DNA of 64,000 nucleotides, taken from NCBI GenBank assembly GCA_009663185.1, contig VJZX01000006.1, positions 51,303-115,302 on the forward strand, given 5' to 3'. Below are positions 26,845 through 35,098 of the stretch, piece by piece. This stretch comes from Isoptericola halalbus. Lineage in GTDB: Bacteria > Actinomycetota > Actinomycetes > Actinomycetales > Cellulomonadaceae. Below the pieces are notes generated by a model, which worked only from the letters and a program-made list of their open reading frames with translations, was not told the DNA's origin and ran no database searches. Numbering within the stretch: the stretch's first letter is position 1; every line of letters starts with the position of its first letter. Made by a program: the position numbers and the translations under genes.

Positions 26845-28125
26845 ATGAGGCGTCGCAGCACCGCCACCGTGGCCCTCGGCACCGCCGTGTGCGTGGCCGG
26901 GCTCGCCGCCTGCGCGGCGCCGGGCCCGGCCACCGACGAGGGCCTCGTCCGGGCCGATGGCGTCGAGCCGCGCGTCGTGTCGGTCGCCGACGCCTCCGCG
27001 CTGCCCGACGTCGTGGACGCGACGCGCCGTATCGGCACCATCACGCTCGCCGCGGCACCCGGCGACGAGAACACCGTCGTCTCGCCGTCGAGCCTCGCCG
27101 TGGCGCTCGCCATGCTCGCCGAGGGCGCTCGGACGCACACGTTGGCCGAGCTCGACCAGGTGCTGGGCGCGTCCGACGGCGAGCGCCGCGACGCCTTCGC
27201 CGCCCTGCGCGGCCTGCTCCTCGAGCACGACGGCGACCCCGCGGTCGTGCAGTCTGACGAGCTCCCCGAGGTCCCGCTGGTCCACCTCGCCGCGCAAGTT
27301 GTCGTCGACGACGAGTTCGACGTCGACCCCGCCTTCCTCGAGGCCCTGGCGGTCACGTTCGACGCGGGCGCCCAGCGCGTCGACCTGAGCTCGTCGGACG
27401 GGACCGAGGTGCTCGGGTCGTGGGTCCGTCACCACTCGGGCGGCCTCATCGAGGACACGGCCATCGAGCCCGACCCGGACCTCCGGCTCGTGCTGCAGGA
27501 CGCCGTCGTGCTGGCCGCCCGGTGGGCGCAGCCGTTCGACGAGCAGGCCACGTCCGACGCCTCCTTCACCGTCCCCGACGGGACCGTCGTCCAGGCCGAG
27601 ACGATGCACGCGCTGCTCGACGTCGCATACGCCGAGGTCGACGGCTGGCGTGCCGCGCGCCTGCCGTACGTCGACGCACTGCACGCCGACGTCGTGCTCC
27701 CGCCGGAGGGCGCCGACCCCGCCGCGGTCACCCCCGAGGTGCTCGCCGAGCTCGACCACGGGCTCGACGCCGCCGCGCCCATCTCGGTCCAGGTCGCGCT
27801 GCCGACGCTCGACATCTCACCCGACCCGCTCGACCTGATGGACGTGTTCGCACAGCTCGGGGCGCCGTCGCTGACGACCGCGCCCGACCTGTCCGGCCTC
27901 GGACCGGGCGAACTGGTCGTCGGGCAGGCCAACCAGCAGGCGGTGCTCCAGGTCGACGAGGCGGGCACGGTCGCGGCCGCGGTCACCGAGATCGGGGTCG
28001 ACGAGGCGGCGGCCCCGATGCCCGAGCAGGAGCTGAACCTCGACCGGCCGTTCCTGTTCACGGTCGCGCACACCGACACCTCGTGGCCTCTGTTCCTAGC
28101 GACGGTGCGTGACCCGAGGCACTGA
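26845..28125 (+). CDS. serpin family protein, predicted lipoprotein
   Basis: A 426-residue serine protease inhibitor (serpin fold), a suicide inhibitor of serine or cysteine proteases. The N-terminus carries a lipobox, GLAAC, with C23 as the predicted lipidated cysteine, so it is probably anchored outside the membrane. Serpin features include VVSPSSLAVALAMLAEGA near residue 80 and the hinge GTVAAAVTE (374-382) of the reactive-centre loop. The closing FLFTV-HT precedes the last strand. Counting from P15 = G374 puts the scissile bond near A388/A389, suggesting an elastase-like target. ATG 26845 follows a weak ribosome site. Confidence 0.88.
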   Translation: MRRRSTATVALGTAVCVAGLAACAAPGPATDEGLVRADGVEPRVVSVADASALPDVVDATRRIGTITLAAAPGDENTVVSPSSLAVALAMLAEGARTHTLAELDQVLGASDGERRDAFAALRGLLLEHDGDPAVVQSDELPEVPLVHLAAQVVVDDEFDVDPAFLEALAVTFDAGAQRVDLSSSDGTEVLGSWVRHHSGGLIEDTAIEPDPDLRLVLQDAVVLAARWAQPFDEQATSDASFTVPDGTVVQAETMHALLDVAYAEVDGWRAARLPYVDALHADVVLPPEGADPAAVTPEVLAELDHGLDAAAPISVQVALPTLDISPDPLDLMDVFAQLGAPSLTTAPDLSGLGPGELVVGQANQQAVLQVDEAGTVAAAVTEIGVDEAAAPMPEQELNLDRPFLFTVAHTDTSWPLFLATVRDPRH

Positions 28126-28151
28126 TCCGTCCGCCTCGGTAGCGTGTGGCC

Positions 28152-28751
28152 ATGGCAGGCGAGGACCACGACGACCCGATCCGCCGGGCCGCGCAGTATC
28201 GCGTGGACCGGGAGGTCGCCCGCGAGGATCCCGACGACGGGAACGACGCCGACGAGCCGCCGCAGCAGCGCCGCCGCATGGACGACCGCGCGCTGTGGGT
28301 CGACACGGTCGTCGACCAGGCGATCCGCCGCGGCGAGTTCGACAACCTGCCGCCCCAGGGCAAGCCGATCCCAGGCCTGACCGGCACGCACGACCCCGAC
28401 TGGTGGCTCAAGAACCTCGTCGAGCGCGAGCAGATCACCGGGGTTCTGCCGCCCGCGCAGCTCCGCAGGGACGACGCCGAGCTGGACTCGAGCCTCGACC
28501 GTGAGAGCACGGAGGAGCGCGTGCGGCAGGTCGTCGAGGAGTTCAACGCACGCGTGATCGACGCGCGACGCCAGCTCACGGGCGGCCCGCCCGTCGTCAC
28601 GCCGACGCGCGACGTCGAGCGCGAGGTCGCGCGGTGGCGCGGGCGCCGGGCGGCGCTCGGCATCCGCACGCGGGCCCCGGCCGTCGAGCCCGCGCAGCAG
28701 GAGGAGCGCGCGGACACGTCCGCGCGCCGCCGCTGGTGGCGGCGGCAATGA
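28152..28751 (+). CDS. DUF1992 (DnaJ homologue C28-like) domain protein
   Basis: A 199-residue cytoplasmic protein with the DUF1992 core from about residue 48 to 120: WVDTVVDQAIRRGEFDNLP, GKPIPGL and DPDWWLKNLVEREQ. The rest is charged and helical, ending in an Arg/Trp-rich tail. The family's function is unknown; the eukaryotic relative DNAJC28 shares only this domain, and no J domain is present here. The stop overlaps the next gene's ATG as ATGA, so the genes are translationally coupled. Confidence 0.88.
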   Translation: MAGEDHDDPIRRAAQYRVDREVAREDPDDGNDADEPPQQRRRMDDRALWVDTVVDQAIRRGEFDNLPPQGKPIPGLTGTHDPDWWLKNLVEREQITGVLPPAQLRRDDAELDSSLDRESTEERVRQVVEEFNARVIDARRQLTGGPPVVTPTRDVEREVARWRGRRAALGIRTRAPAVEPAQQEERADTSARRRWWRRQ

Positions 28752-29545
28752 CAGGGGCGCACGCGGTCCTCCTCGACCTGCAGGGCACGGTCTACGCCGG
28801 CGACGCGCTCGTTCCCGGCGCCGACCGCGCCGTCGGCGCGCTGCGCGACGCCGGCCACGCGGTGCGGTTCGTGACCAACACCGACTCGCAGGACTCGCCC
28901 TCGCTGCTCGCGATGCTGCGGCACTTGGGCCTCGAGCTCGACGCCGGCGAGCTCTTCACACCCGTCGACGCCGCGGCGGCGTACTTCGGCCAGCAGCCGG
29001 GAGCGCGCGTCCACGTCCTGGCGATCGACCCCGTGCGCGACCAGCTCGCGGCGAGCGTCGACGTCGTCGGGCCGGACGACTCACCGACGCACGTCGTCGT
29101 GGGCGACACGCGCGGGATCCTGTCCTACGACTCGCTCGACGCCGCGTTCCGGCCGGTGCTCGACGGCGCGGAGCTCGTCGCGCTGCAGCACGGACGCTGG
29201 TTCTACTCGGGCGGGCGGCCCGCGATCGACACCGGGTCGATCGTGGCGGCGATCGAGCACGCGGCGCAGGTCACCGCGCGCACGCTCGGCAAACCGAGCG
29301 TCGACTTCCTGCGGCTCGCGGTCGGCACGATCTCCCCCGAGCCCTCGCCGGAACGCACGTGGATGGTCGGCGACGACCGCGCGTCGGACGTCGCGATGGG
29401 CCGCGACGCGGGCGTGCGCACCGTGCTGGTCCGCACGGGCAAGTTCGAGCGGCAGCAGGCCGAGCCCGACCTGCCCGAGCCCGAGCTCGTCGTCGACGAC
29501 GTCACCGCCGTGCCCGACCTCCTCGCGCGCGAGCCCGCGGCATGA
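28748..29545 (+). CDS. HAD superfamily IIA hydrolase, LHPP/HDHD2-like
   Basis: A 265-residue HAD phosphatase. Motif I is LLDLQGTVYAG: the nucleophile D10 is kept, but the usual general-acid Asp two residues on is Q12. LHPP and HDHD2 relatives also vary here (Ser). FVTNTDSQ is motif II, GKPS with a Lys is motif III, and GDDRASDVAMGRDAG is motif IV. The following VRTGKF is characteristic of the LHPP/HDHD2 branch, in which LHPP acts on phospholysine/phosphohistidine or pyrophosphate. The exact substrate is unknown. It overlaps the DUF1992 gene upstream and the NIF3 remnant downstream. Confidence 0.85.
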   Translation: MTGAHAVLLDLQGTVYAGDALVPGADRAVGALRDAGHAVRFVTNTDSQDSPSLLAMLRHLGLELDAGELFTPVDAAAAYFGQQPGARVHVLAIDPVRDQLAASVDVVGPDDSPTHVVVGDTRGILSYDSLDAAFRPVLDGAELVALQHGRWFYSGGRPAIDTGSIVAAIEHAAQVTARTLGKPSVDFLRLAVGTISPEPSPERTWMVGDDRASDVAMGRDAGVRTVLVRTGKFERQQAEPDLPEPELVVDDVTAVPDLLAREPAA

Positions 29546-29937
29546 GCGACCTCACCGTCGCCGACGTGCTCGCGCACGCCACCGCGACGCTCGACGTGGC
29601 CGTGCGGCCGACGACGGTCGACGGGATCGCGGCGGGCGACCCCTCCGCGGTCGTGCGCGGGGTCGCGGTCACGACGCTGGCCACGCTCGAGGTCCTCGAG
29701 CGCGCGGTCGAGGCCGGCGCGAACGTCGTCGTGACGCACGAGCCGCTTTACTACGACCACCTTGGAGCACGGCCTCGTCGTCTGGCGGCAGCACGACGCC
29801 TGGCACGACCGCCGGCCCGACGGCATCGACGAGGGCGCCGCCCGTGCGCTCGGGTGAGCGACGACGTCGCGCAGCACGCACCACACGTGCCCATCACGTT
29901 CCTGCCCGCGCTCGACGCGTGCTCGCCGCCCGCCTGA
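29542..29937 (+). pseudogene. decayed NIF3-like (Nif3/YbgI) gene with internal deletions
   Basis: The first ~74 codons encode a good NIF3 N-terminus (GVAVTTLATLEVLERAVEAG, VVVTHEPLYYDH), including the metal-ligand histidine region. The frame then shifts. Another frame, about 29765-29858, continues the family sequence as EHGLVVWRQHDAWHDRRPDG and stops after ARALG. The original frame resumes a family-like C-terminus, HVPITFLPALDA, to the stop at 29937. Full-length homologues have roughly 270 residues, so at least two internal deletions are needed to explain this. The product as read is probably non-functional. It starts with an ATGA overlap of the HAD gene, so it was once coupled. Confidence 0.72.
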
Positions 29938-30059
29938 CCGGCCTCCGGTCCGCCTGCGAGTGGTCCAGCCCCGACCTACCGTGAGGCGCACACCACCCGC
30001 CGACGCCGGGCGACAGCGGCAGACAGATCGCCCGCGACGATGCGCCCACGGAGGGAACC

Positions 30060-30620
30060 ATGACCGTCCGCCCCATGCCCACGCCCCCGATCAAGCGCAG
30101 TGCCGAGATGCTGGAGGACGAGGAACGCCTCGACCGGCTCGCCGACGTCCTCGAGCGCGCGGCCGGCGCGATCCTGCCGAGCGGGCGCCTGCTCGAGGAG
30201 CTGCGCGGTCGCTCCCTCGGGCACGCGCTGCACCCCGTCCTGACCGACCTGCCCATCGGCTTCTGGGCCGCCGCGTCGCTGCTCGACCTCACGGGCCCGA
30301 AGAAGCATGCGGACGCCGCGCGCAGGCTCGTGGGCGCGGGCGTGCTCCTCGTGGTGCCGACGGCGCTCGCCGGCCTGGCGGACTGGGTTCGCCTGCGCAG
30401 CCCGGCCTCCCGCCGGGTGGGCACCGCGCATGCCACGCTCAACGTCCTCGGCGGCGGCATCTTCACGACCTCCTGGGTGCTGCGCCGACGCGGCCGCACC
30501 GGGGCCGGAGCCGCCGTGGCCCTGCTGGGCAACGTCGTCGTGTCGATCAGCGGCCAGCTCGGCGGTCACCTCACGCTGGTGCGCCACGAGCCGTCCGCGA
30601 GCGCGCTCGAGGTCGGCTGA
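30060..30620 (+). CDS. DUF2231 family membrane protein
   Basis: A 186-residue protein with the DUF2231 hallmark HALHPVLTDLPIGFW around residues 55-70 and four predicted membrane helices after it. The first 50 residues are charged and probably cytoplasmic. The conserved histidine of the HPVLTDLP motif suggests haem or metal binding in the family, but the function is unknown. ATG 30060 follows GGAGGGAACC. It is monocistronic. Confidence 0.85.
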   Translation: MTVRPMPTPPIKRSAEMLEDEERLDRLADVLERAAGAILPSGRLLEELRGRSLGHALHPVLTDLPIGFWAAASLLDLTGPKKHADAARRLVGAGVLLVVPTALAGLADWVRLRSPASRRVGTAHATLNVLGGGIFTTSWVLRRRGRTGAGAAVALLGNVVVSISGQLGGHLTLVRHEPSASALEVG

Positions 30621-30662
30621 CGCGAGCGAGCACCGTCGTCGGTGGCGCAATACGGTCGGGGA

Positions 30663-31763
30663 GTGAGCGACGACGCACCGACCGACGCGCCCGTCTGGAC
30701 CCCCGACATCCTGCCCGGGTTCGAGCGGCGCACGCTCGAGCTCGGGCCGGACTTCGAGGGCGAGGTGGTCGCCACGCTCGTGCGGCGCGCTCCCGGCGCG
30801 GCCCGCAGGGACGTGCCTGACGCCGGCGTCGACGTGCTCTATGCGCACGGGTGGACCGACTACTTCTTCCAGACGCACCTCGCCGAGTTCTGGGAGTCGC
30901 TCGGCGTGCGCTTCTTCGCGCTCGACCTGCGCAAGTACGGCCGCAGCCTGCGCGATCACCAGACGCCGGGCTTCATCCTCGATCTCAAGACGTACGACGA
31001 GGACGTCGAGGCGGCGCTCGCCGTCCTGGGCCACGGACCGCAGCCGACGACGGACCGCCGGCTCGTGCTCATGGGCCACTCCACGGGCGGGCTGATCCTG
31101 AGCCTGTGGACGGCGTACCACCCCGGCCGCATCGCCGGGCTCGTGCTCAACAGCCCGTGGCTCGAGTTCCAGACGCGGCAGATGGGCCGCCGCATGCTCG
31201 AGCCGGGCGTGCGGGCGCAGGCGGCGCTCGCGCCGCGCAGCCACCTGATCAACGTCGACCTGGGCTACTACGCGCGCACGATCTCGTCACGCCTCGAGGG
31301 GGAGTGGGACGTCGACCCCAGGTTCCGCCCGGACGAGGGGTGGCGTGCCACCCCTGCGTGGCTCGCCGCGATCTTCAGCGGCCACGAGCGGGTCGCGCGC
31401 GGCCTGGGCATCGAGGCGCCCGTGCTCGTGCTGCTCTCGGCGCACTCGATCTCGCCCGTGCGGTGGAGCGAGGCGATGCGCCGCACCGACACCGTGCTCG
31501 ACGTCGTCGGGATCGCGCGCCGCGTCCCCGATCTCGGCAGCATCGTCACGATCGCGCGGATCGACGGGGCGCTGCACGACGTCACGCTGTCCACGCCCGA
31601 GGTGCGCGACGTCGTCTGGCGCGAGACCGCCCGCTGGTTCCACGGGTACGTGGGCGTTCGGCCGGCTGCCCGGCCGGAGCCGGAGCCCGCGTGGCTGACG
31701 CGGCTGCGCGAGTGGTTCACAGGGCGCGGGACATCTCCAGCTCCTCGCCTGCGTCGCTCGTGA
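30663..31763 (+). CDS. alpha/beta hydrolase, monoacylglycerol lipase-like
   Basis: A 366-residue cytoplasmic alpha/beta hydrolase of the serine aminopeptidase S33/lysophospholipase type. The nucleophile elbow is GHSTGG (S140), preceded by AHGWTDYFFQTHL (oxyanion region) and ALDLRKYGRSL. An acidic residue and LHDVTLS near the end are candidates for Asp and His of the triad. No signal peptide is seen. GTG 30663 (VSDDAPTD) is the likely start. The 3' end overlaps the convergent GNAT gene by 47 bases. Confidence 0.83.
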   Translation: MSDDAPTDAPVWTPDILPGFERRTLELGPDFEGEVVATLVRRAPGAARRDVPDAGVDVLYAHGWTDYFFQTHLAEFWESLGVRFFALDLRKYGRSLRDHQTPGFILDLKTYDEDVEAALAVLGHGPQPTTDRRLVLMGHSTGGLILSLWTAYHPGRIAGLVLNSPWLEFQTRQMGRRMLEPGVRAQAALAPRSHLINVDLGYYARTISSRLEGEWDVDPRFRPDEGWRATPAWLAAIFSGHERVARGLGIEAPVLVLLSAHSISPVRWSEAMRRTDTVLDVVGIARRVPDLGSIVTIARIDGALHDVTLSTPEVRDVVWRETARWFHGYVGVRPAARPEPEPAWLTRLREWFTGRGTSPAPRLRRS

Positions 31764-32259
31764 AGCCGCGCCCGGTCAGGACGAAGCCGAGCCGCCGGTA
31801 GGCAGCCTGTGCACGCGGGTTGTCGACGTGGACGAACAGCCGGGCACGACCGGCGCCGCGCCAGCGAGCCCACGCGAGCGCCTCGTCGACGAGCCGCCCG
31901 AGGACGCCGCGCCCACGGTGCTCCGGGCTGACGTAGACGGCGACGAGGTGCACCTGCCGGCGCTCGACGGCGTCACCCGCGACGTCCCCGGAGCCCGGCT
32001 CCTCGAGCAGGCAGGTCACGGTGCCGACCCAGCGTCCGCCGTCGCGGGCGACCGCCACGACCTGCACGGCCTCCTCACCCTGGGCGGCGTGGCGCGTCCG
32101 GAGGCGCCAGAAGTCGCCCGGGCGGGCCGATGCCCTCTCGAGGGTCTCGAGGAACGCGACGGGCGCGGCGGGGTCGGCGAGCGCCTCGAGCCGGAGCGCG
32201 CGGGCCTGCGGCCACTCGTCGGCGCCCACCCGCCGGACCACGTATCCGTCGTCGGTCAC
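31717..32259 (-). CDS. GNAT family N-acetyltransferase
   Basis: A 180-residue acetyl-CoA-dependent acetyltransferase with motif A VAVYVSPEHRGRGVLGRLVDE (the HRGRG-x-G pyrophosphate loop) and the C-terminal NPRAQAAYRRLGFVLTGRG (motif B). The substrate is unknown. GTG 32259 overlaps the stop of the upstream LMW phosphatase gene as GTGA, giving a coupled two-gene unit. Confidence 0.9.
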   Translation of the reverse strand: MTDDGYVVRRVGADEWPQARALRLEALADPAAPVAFLETLERASARPGDFWRLRTRHAAQGEEAVQVVAVARDGGRWVGTVTCLLEEPGSGDVAGDAVERRQVHLVAVYVSPEHRGRGVLGRLVDEALAWARWRGAGRARLFVHVDNPRAQAAYRRLGFVLTGRGFTSDAGEELEMSRAL

Positions 32260-32780
32260 GCGACTCCTTCGCGACCGGCGAGCCGCGCACGCACGTGCTC
32301 GACGATCCCGTCGGCCGCGGACTCGATCTCGGACAGGGTCGTCTCGAACCCCTCCTGCTCGCCGTACCAGGGGTCGTCGACGTCGAGCACGTGCTCGCTC
32401 TCGCCGGGCGCGAGCTGCGGCGCGGCGGGGTCGAACGAGCGGAACATGCGCACGTCGGCGTCGGGGGCGAGCCGCCGCAGCACGCGCGCGTGGTGCGCGG
32501 TCATGGCCAGGACGAGGTCGCGACGGCGCAGGTCGTCGGCGCGCACCTGGCGGGCGCAGTGACCCTCGCCCGTGGGATAGCCGTGCGCGGCGAGAACGCG
32601 CACGGCGCGCGGGTCGACGGGGTTGCCGTGCTCCTCGTCGCTGATCCCGGTCGAGTCGACGACGGCGCGGCCGTCGAGGCCGGCGGCCTCGAGCCGGTCA
32701 CGCAGGACGATCTCGGCCATGGGGGAGCGGCAGATGTTGCCGGTGCAGACGGTCATCACGCGGTAGGTCTCGGAGGTCAC
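32256..32780 (-). CDS. low-molecular-weight protein tyrosine phosphatase
   Basis: A 174-residue LMW-PTP. The P-loop C-x5-R is VCTGNICRS (C12, R18), with the expected following Ser. The general acid is the Asp of DPWYG at 136-140. Length and fold fit active enzymes such as Mycobacterium PtpA. Without a secretion signal or adjacent tyrosine kinase, the target is unknown. GTG 32780 (VTSETYRVMTV). It is translationally coupled to the GNAT gene. Confidence 0.92.
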   Translation of the reverse strand: MTSETYRVMTVCTGNICRSPMAEIVLRDRLEAAGLDGRAVVDSTGISDEEHGNPVDPRAVRVLAAHGYPTGEGHCARQVRADDLRRRDLVLAMTAHHARVLRRLAPDADVRMFRSFDPAAPQLAPGESEHVLDVDDPWYGEQEGFETTLSEIESAADGIVEHVRARLAGREGVA

Positions 32781-32840
32781 CCGCCCATTCTCGACCCACT
32801 CGGCAGGCCGGGAGCCCGGGGCCGCCATAGCGTAAGGGTC

Positions 32841-33761
32841 ATGGTGAGGTGGTCTGCCGACGGGGTCGTGGCCGTGACAGGCGCCGGCGGGCGGCTGGGG
32901 TCGCGGCTGGCGTTCCGCCTGGCCGCCGAGGGAGCGCGCCAGAAGCTCGTGACGCGCAACCCCGACCAGGCGCCACGCCTCGACGACGGCCGCCCGCTGC
33001 CCGAGTCGCAGATCGCGGCCATCGAGGGGTACCACGACGACGAGGGGCTGCGCCGGACGTTCCGCGGAGTGCGGACCGTCTTCCTCGTGAGCGCGGCCGA
33101 CTCCGAGGACCGGGTCGAGCAGCACATCACCGCGATCGACGCGGCGGTCGCGGCCGGCGTCGAACGCCTGGTGTACGTGTCGTTCGTCGGCGCGGCGCCC
33201 GACGCCGTGTTCACGTTCGCCCGCGACCACTGGCACACCGAACAGCACCTCAAGGCCTCAGGCCTGCGCTGGACCGTGCTGCGCGACAACCTCTACCACC
33301 ACGCCCTCACGACGTTCGTCGGGCCCGACGGCGTCATCCGCGGACCGGGGGACCGCGGCCGTGTCGCGTCGGTCTCGCACGACGACGTCGCCGACGTCGC
33401 GACCGCCGTCATCCTCGACGAGAAGCCCAAGCGGCACGACGGCGTCACGTACGAGGTCACGGGTCCCGAGGCGTTGACGCTCGCCGAGGTCGCAGCCGTG
33501 CTCTCCGACGCCGCGGGTCGCACGATCGTCTACGAGCCGGAGACCGTCGAGGAGGCGTACGCGTCGCGGGCGGGGCTCGACGCCGAGGACTACCGGATCG
33601 AGGGATGGATCTCCTCGTACCTTGCCATCGCCGCGGGCACGTTCGAGCACGTGTCGCACGACGTCCCGCGACTCGTGGGCCGGCCCGCGCGGTCGCTCCT
33701 CCAGTGGCTCGACGACTACCCCGCCGAGTGGGCGCACCTGCTCGCGGCGAACACCGGGTGA
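32841..33761 (+). CDS. NmrA-like NAD(P)-binding protein (atypical SDR)
   Basis: A 306-residue atypical short-chain dehydrogenase with nucleotide loop VTGAGGRLGSR near residue 12. It has the NmrA/HSCARG-type segments RTVFLVSA and LVYVSFVGAAPDAVFTFARDHWHTE, and the characteristic GLRWTVLRDNLYHH region. The catalytic Tyr-x3-Lys of true SDRs is missing, as in NmrA-type redox sensors and quinone oxidoreductase-like members. The substrate is unknown. ATG 32841; the gene is divergent from the LMW phosphatase gene. Confidence 0.86.
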   Translation: MVRWSADGVVAVTGAGGRLGSRLAFRLAAEGARQKLVTRNPDQAPRLDDGRPLPESQIAAIEGYHDDEGLRRTFRGVRTVFLVSAADSEDRVEQHITAIDAAVAAGVERLVYVSFVGAAPDAVFTFARDHWHTEQHLKASGLRWTVLRDNLYHHALTTFVGPDGVIRGPGDRGRVASVSHDDVADVATAVILDEKPKRHDGVTYEVTGPEALTLAEVAAVLSDAAGRTIVYEPETVEEAYASRAGLDAEDYRIEGWISSYLAIAAGTFEHVSHDVPRLVGRPARSLLQWLDDYPAEWAHLLAANTG

Positions 33762-33831
33762 AAACCTCTGGCGCACCGCCCTGGTGCAGGCGTAGCGTCG
33801 TGCGCACATGAGAAGGGAGGTGATCCGAGCA

Positions 33832-33870
33832 GTGAAGACTCATCGGACCCATGAGGTGGTCGCGCGCTAG
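33832..33870 (+). CDS. 12-codon leader-type ORF with a very strong ribosome-binding site
   Basis: GTG 33832 encodes VKTHRTHEVVAR then TAG. Upstream, AGAAGGGAGGTGATCC (33811-33826) is almost fully complementary to the 16S rRNA 3' end, far stronger than most sites in the window. A second overlapping frame from ATG 33808 reads through the same residues (20 codons). The last codons lie in one arm of a long stem. This looks like a regulatory leader peptide rather than a functional protein. Confidence 0.5.
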   Translation: MKTHRTHEVVAR

Positions 33871-34007
33871 GTCGCGCGTCTGAGCCAGCTTCGCGCCGTC
33901 AGGCGCGCGGACCGGTTGCGATTCCCACGCGACCACCGGAGCCCGCGGGTGCCGTGCCCTCGTCCAGCGCGGCAGGAGGACCTCCTCCAGCCCGCGGGCT
34001 TCTTCTA
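33855..34007 (+). ncRNA. attenuator-like structured RNA ending in a terminator, no gene downstream
   Basis: GGTGGTCGCG (33855-33864, inside the short ORF) pairs perfectly with CGCGACCACC (33928-33937). GGTCGCG at 33870-33876 can pair with the same partner instead. A GCGCC-GTCA-GGCGC hairpin lies inside. The element ends with AGCCCGCGGG (33940-33949)/CCCGCGGGCT (33991-34000) enclosing TGCCG/CGGCA, then TTCTTCT. This is an attenuator layout, but the next gene is on the other strand. Beyond 34007 the gene-free stretch up to 34083 shows only a short open frame (34012) and nothing recognisable. Confidence 0.5.
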
Positions 34008-34083
34008 TGTCGTGAGCGCCCTTCCAGGTCGCCATCTCTTCTGCTTTCCGGCCTCTTTCCGGAAGGGATAGCGACTTCGAACG

Positions 34084-34938
34084 TCAGGTGTGCGCCGTGA
34101 TGCCGCCACGGAGCCCGTCGAGGAGCCAGTCAAGAGCGACCGGCAGCGCCCCGAGCACGCCGATGTGCCCGTCGCGCGGGCGCAGCCAGAGCTCGCCTCT
34201 CCGGAGCGCGTCGACCAGCAGGTCGGCGTGGTGACGCGGGACGATGCGGTCCTCCCCGCCCTGGACCACGAGGACCGGGCACCCGATCTCGGCCAGGTCG
34301 ACGCCCCACGCCCGGACGAACGCGACGTCGTCGTCCACCAGGCCCTCCGGCCAGGCCCCGCCCGCGGCCCCGGCGTCGGCGCCGAGCGCTCCCCACGGGC
34401 CGCCGAACATCGCGTAGTCGGCAGACGTGAAGCTGGACTCGTCGAACTCGGCCGTCTCCTCGTGGCGAGCGCGCGCGCCGGTACCCGCGAGCGCGGTGCG
34501 CAGACCGCCGTCGTCGGCCATGCCGGCGAACCAGCGCTCGGTGCTGTCGTACGGGGCCGTGCTCGCAAGCGTCGCGACGCCGGTCACGAGGTCCGCGCGG
34601 ACGGCTGCGAGTGCCAGGGCGTGCGGCCCGCCGCCCGATGCTCCGACCGTGCAGCAGCGTTCGATGCCGAGCTCGTCGAGCGCGTGCCCCACGTCGGACG
34701 CGGCGTCGGCGACGGATCGTCCGGGAGCGCGCGTGGACCCGCCGTAGCCGGGGCGGGCGCACGAGACGACGCGCATCCCGCGGGCGTTCGCGGCGTCGAC
34801 CACGGGAGGAAGGAGCGCGCCGGACTGCGGCGAGCCGTGGTGCCAGACGACGACGGGGACGCCGGCCTCGCGCGGGCCGGTGTCATGGACGACGAGAACC
34901 CGCCCACCAGGCAGCCTGATCTCGTACCGCTCGCTCAC
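34084..34938 (-). CDS. alpha/beta fold hydrolase
   Basis: A 284-residue cytoplasmic hydrolase. The oxyanion segment is VVWHHGSPQSG, the nucleophile elbow VGASGGGP (S101), and the later motifs VVQGGEDRIVP (Asp) and DGHIGVL (His) complete the triad. The architecture is that of proline iminopeptidase/haloperoxidase-like enzymes; the substrate is unknown. GTG 34938 (VSERYEIRLPGG) is preceded by GGGAGG; an upstream ATG at 35100 would add residues without homology character. Confidence 0.85.
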   Translation of the reverse strand: MSERYEIRLPGGRVLVVHDTGPREAGVPVVVWHHGSPQSGALLPPVVDAANARGMRVVSCARPGYGGSTRAPGRSVADAASDVGHALDELGIERCCTVGASGGGPHALALAAVRADLVTGVATLASTAPYDSTERWFAGMADDGGLRTALAGTGARARHEETAEFDESSFTSADYAMFGGPWGALGADAGAAGGAWPEGLVDDDVAFVRAWGVDLAEIGCPVLVVQGGEDRIVPRHHADLLVDALRRGELWLRPRDGHIGVLGALPVALDWLLDGLRGGITAHT

Positions 34939-35098
34939 TCGCCGACCTCCCTGGCAACGGGTGTGACCAGTGGACAGACCGGCCGCGAGCCCACGACTCA
35001 TCGCTCGCCGGGCGACAGCCCGGGGCGCCCGGCCCTCCTGGCGCCAGGAACCTGGTAGACACTCCCGTGCGTCCACACCCGGACCCACGAGGAGAGTC

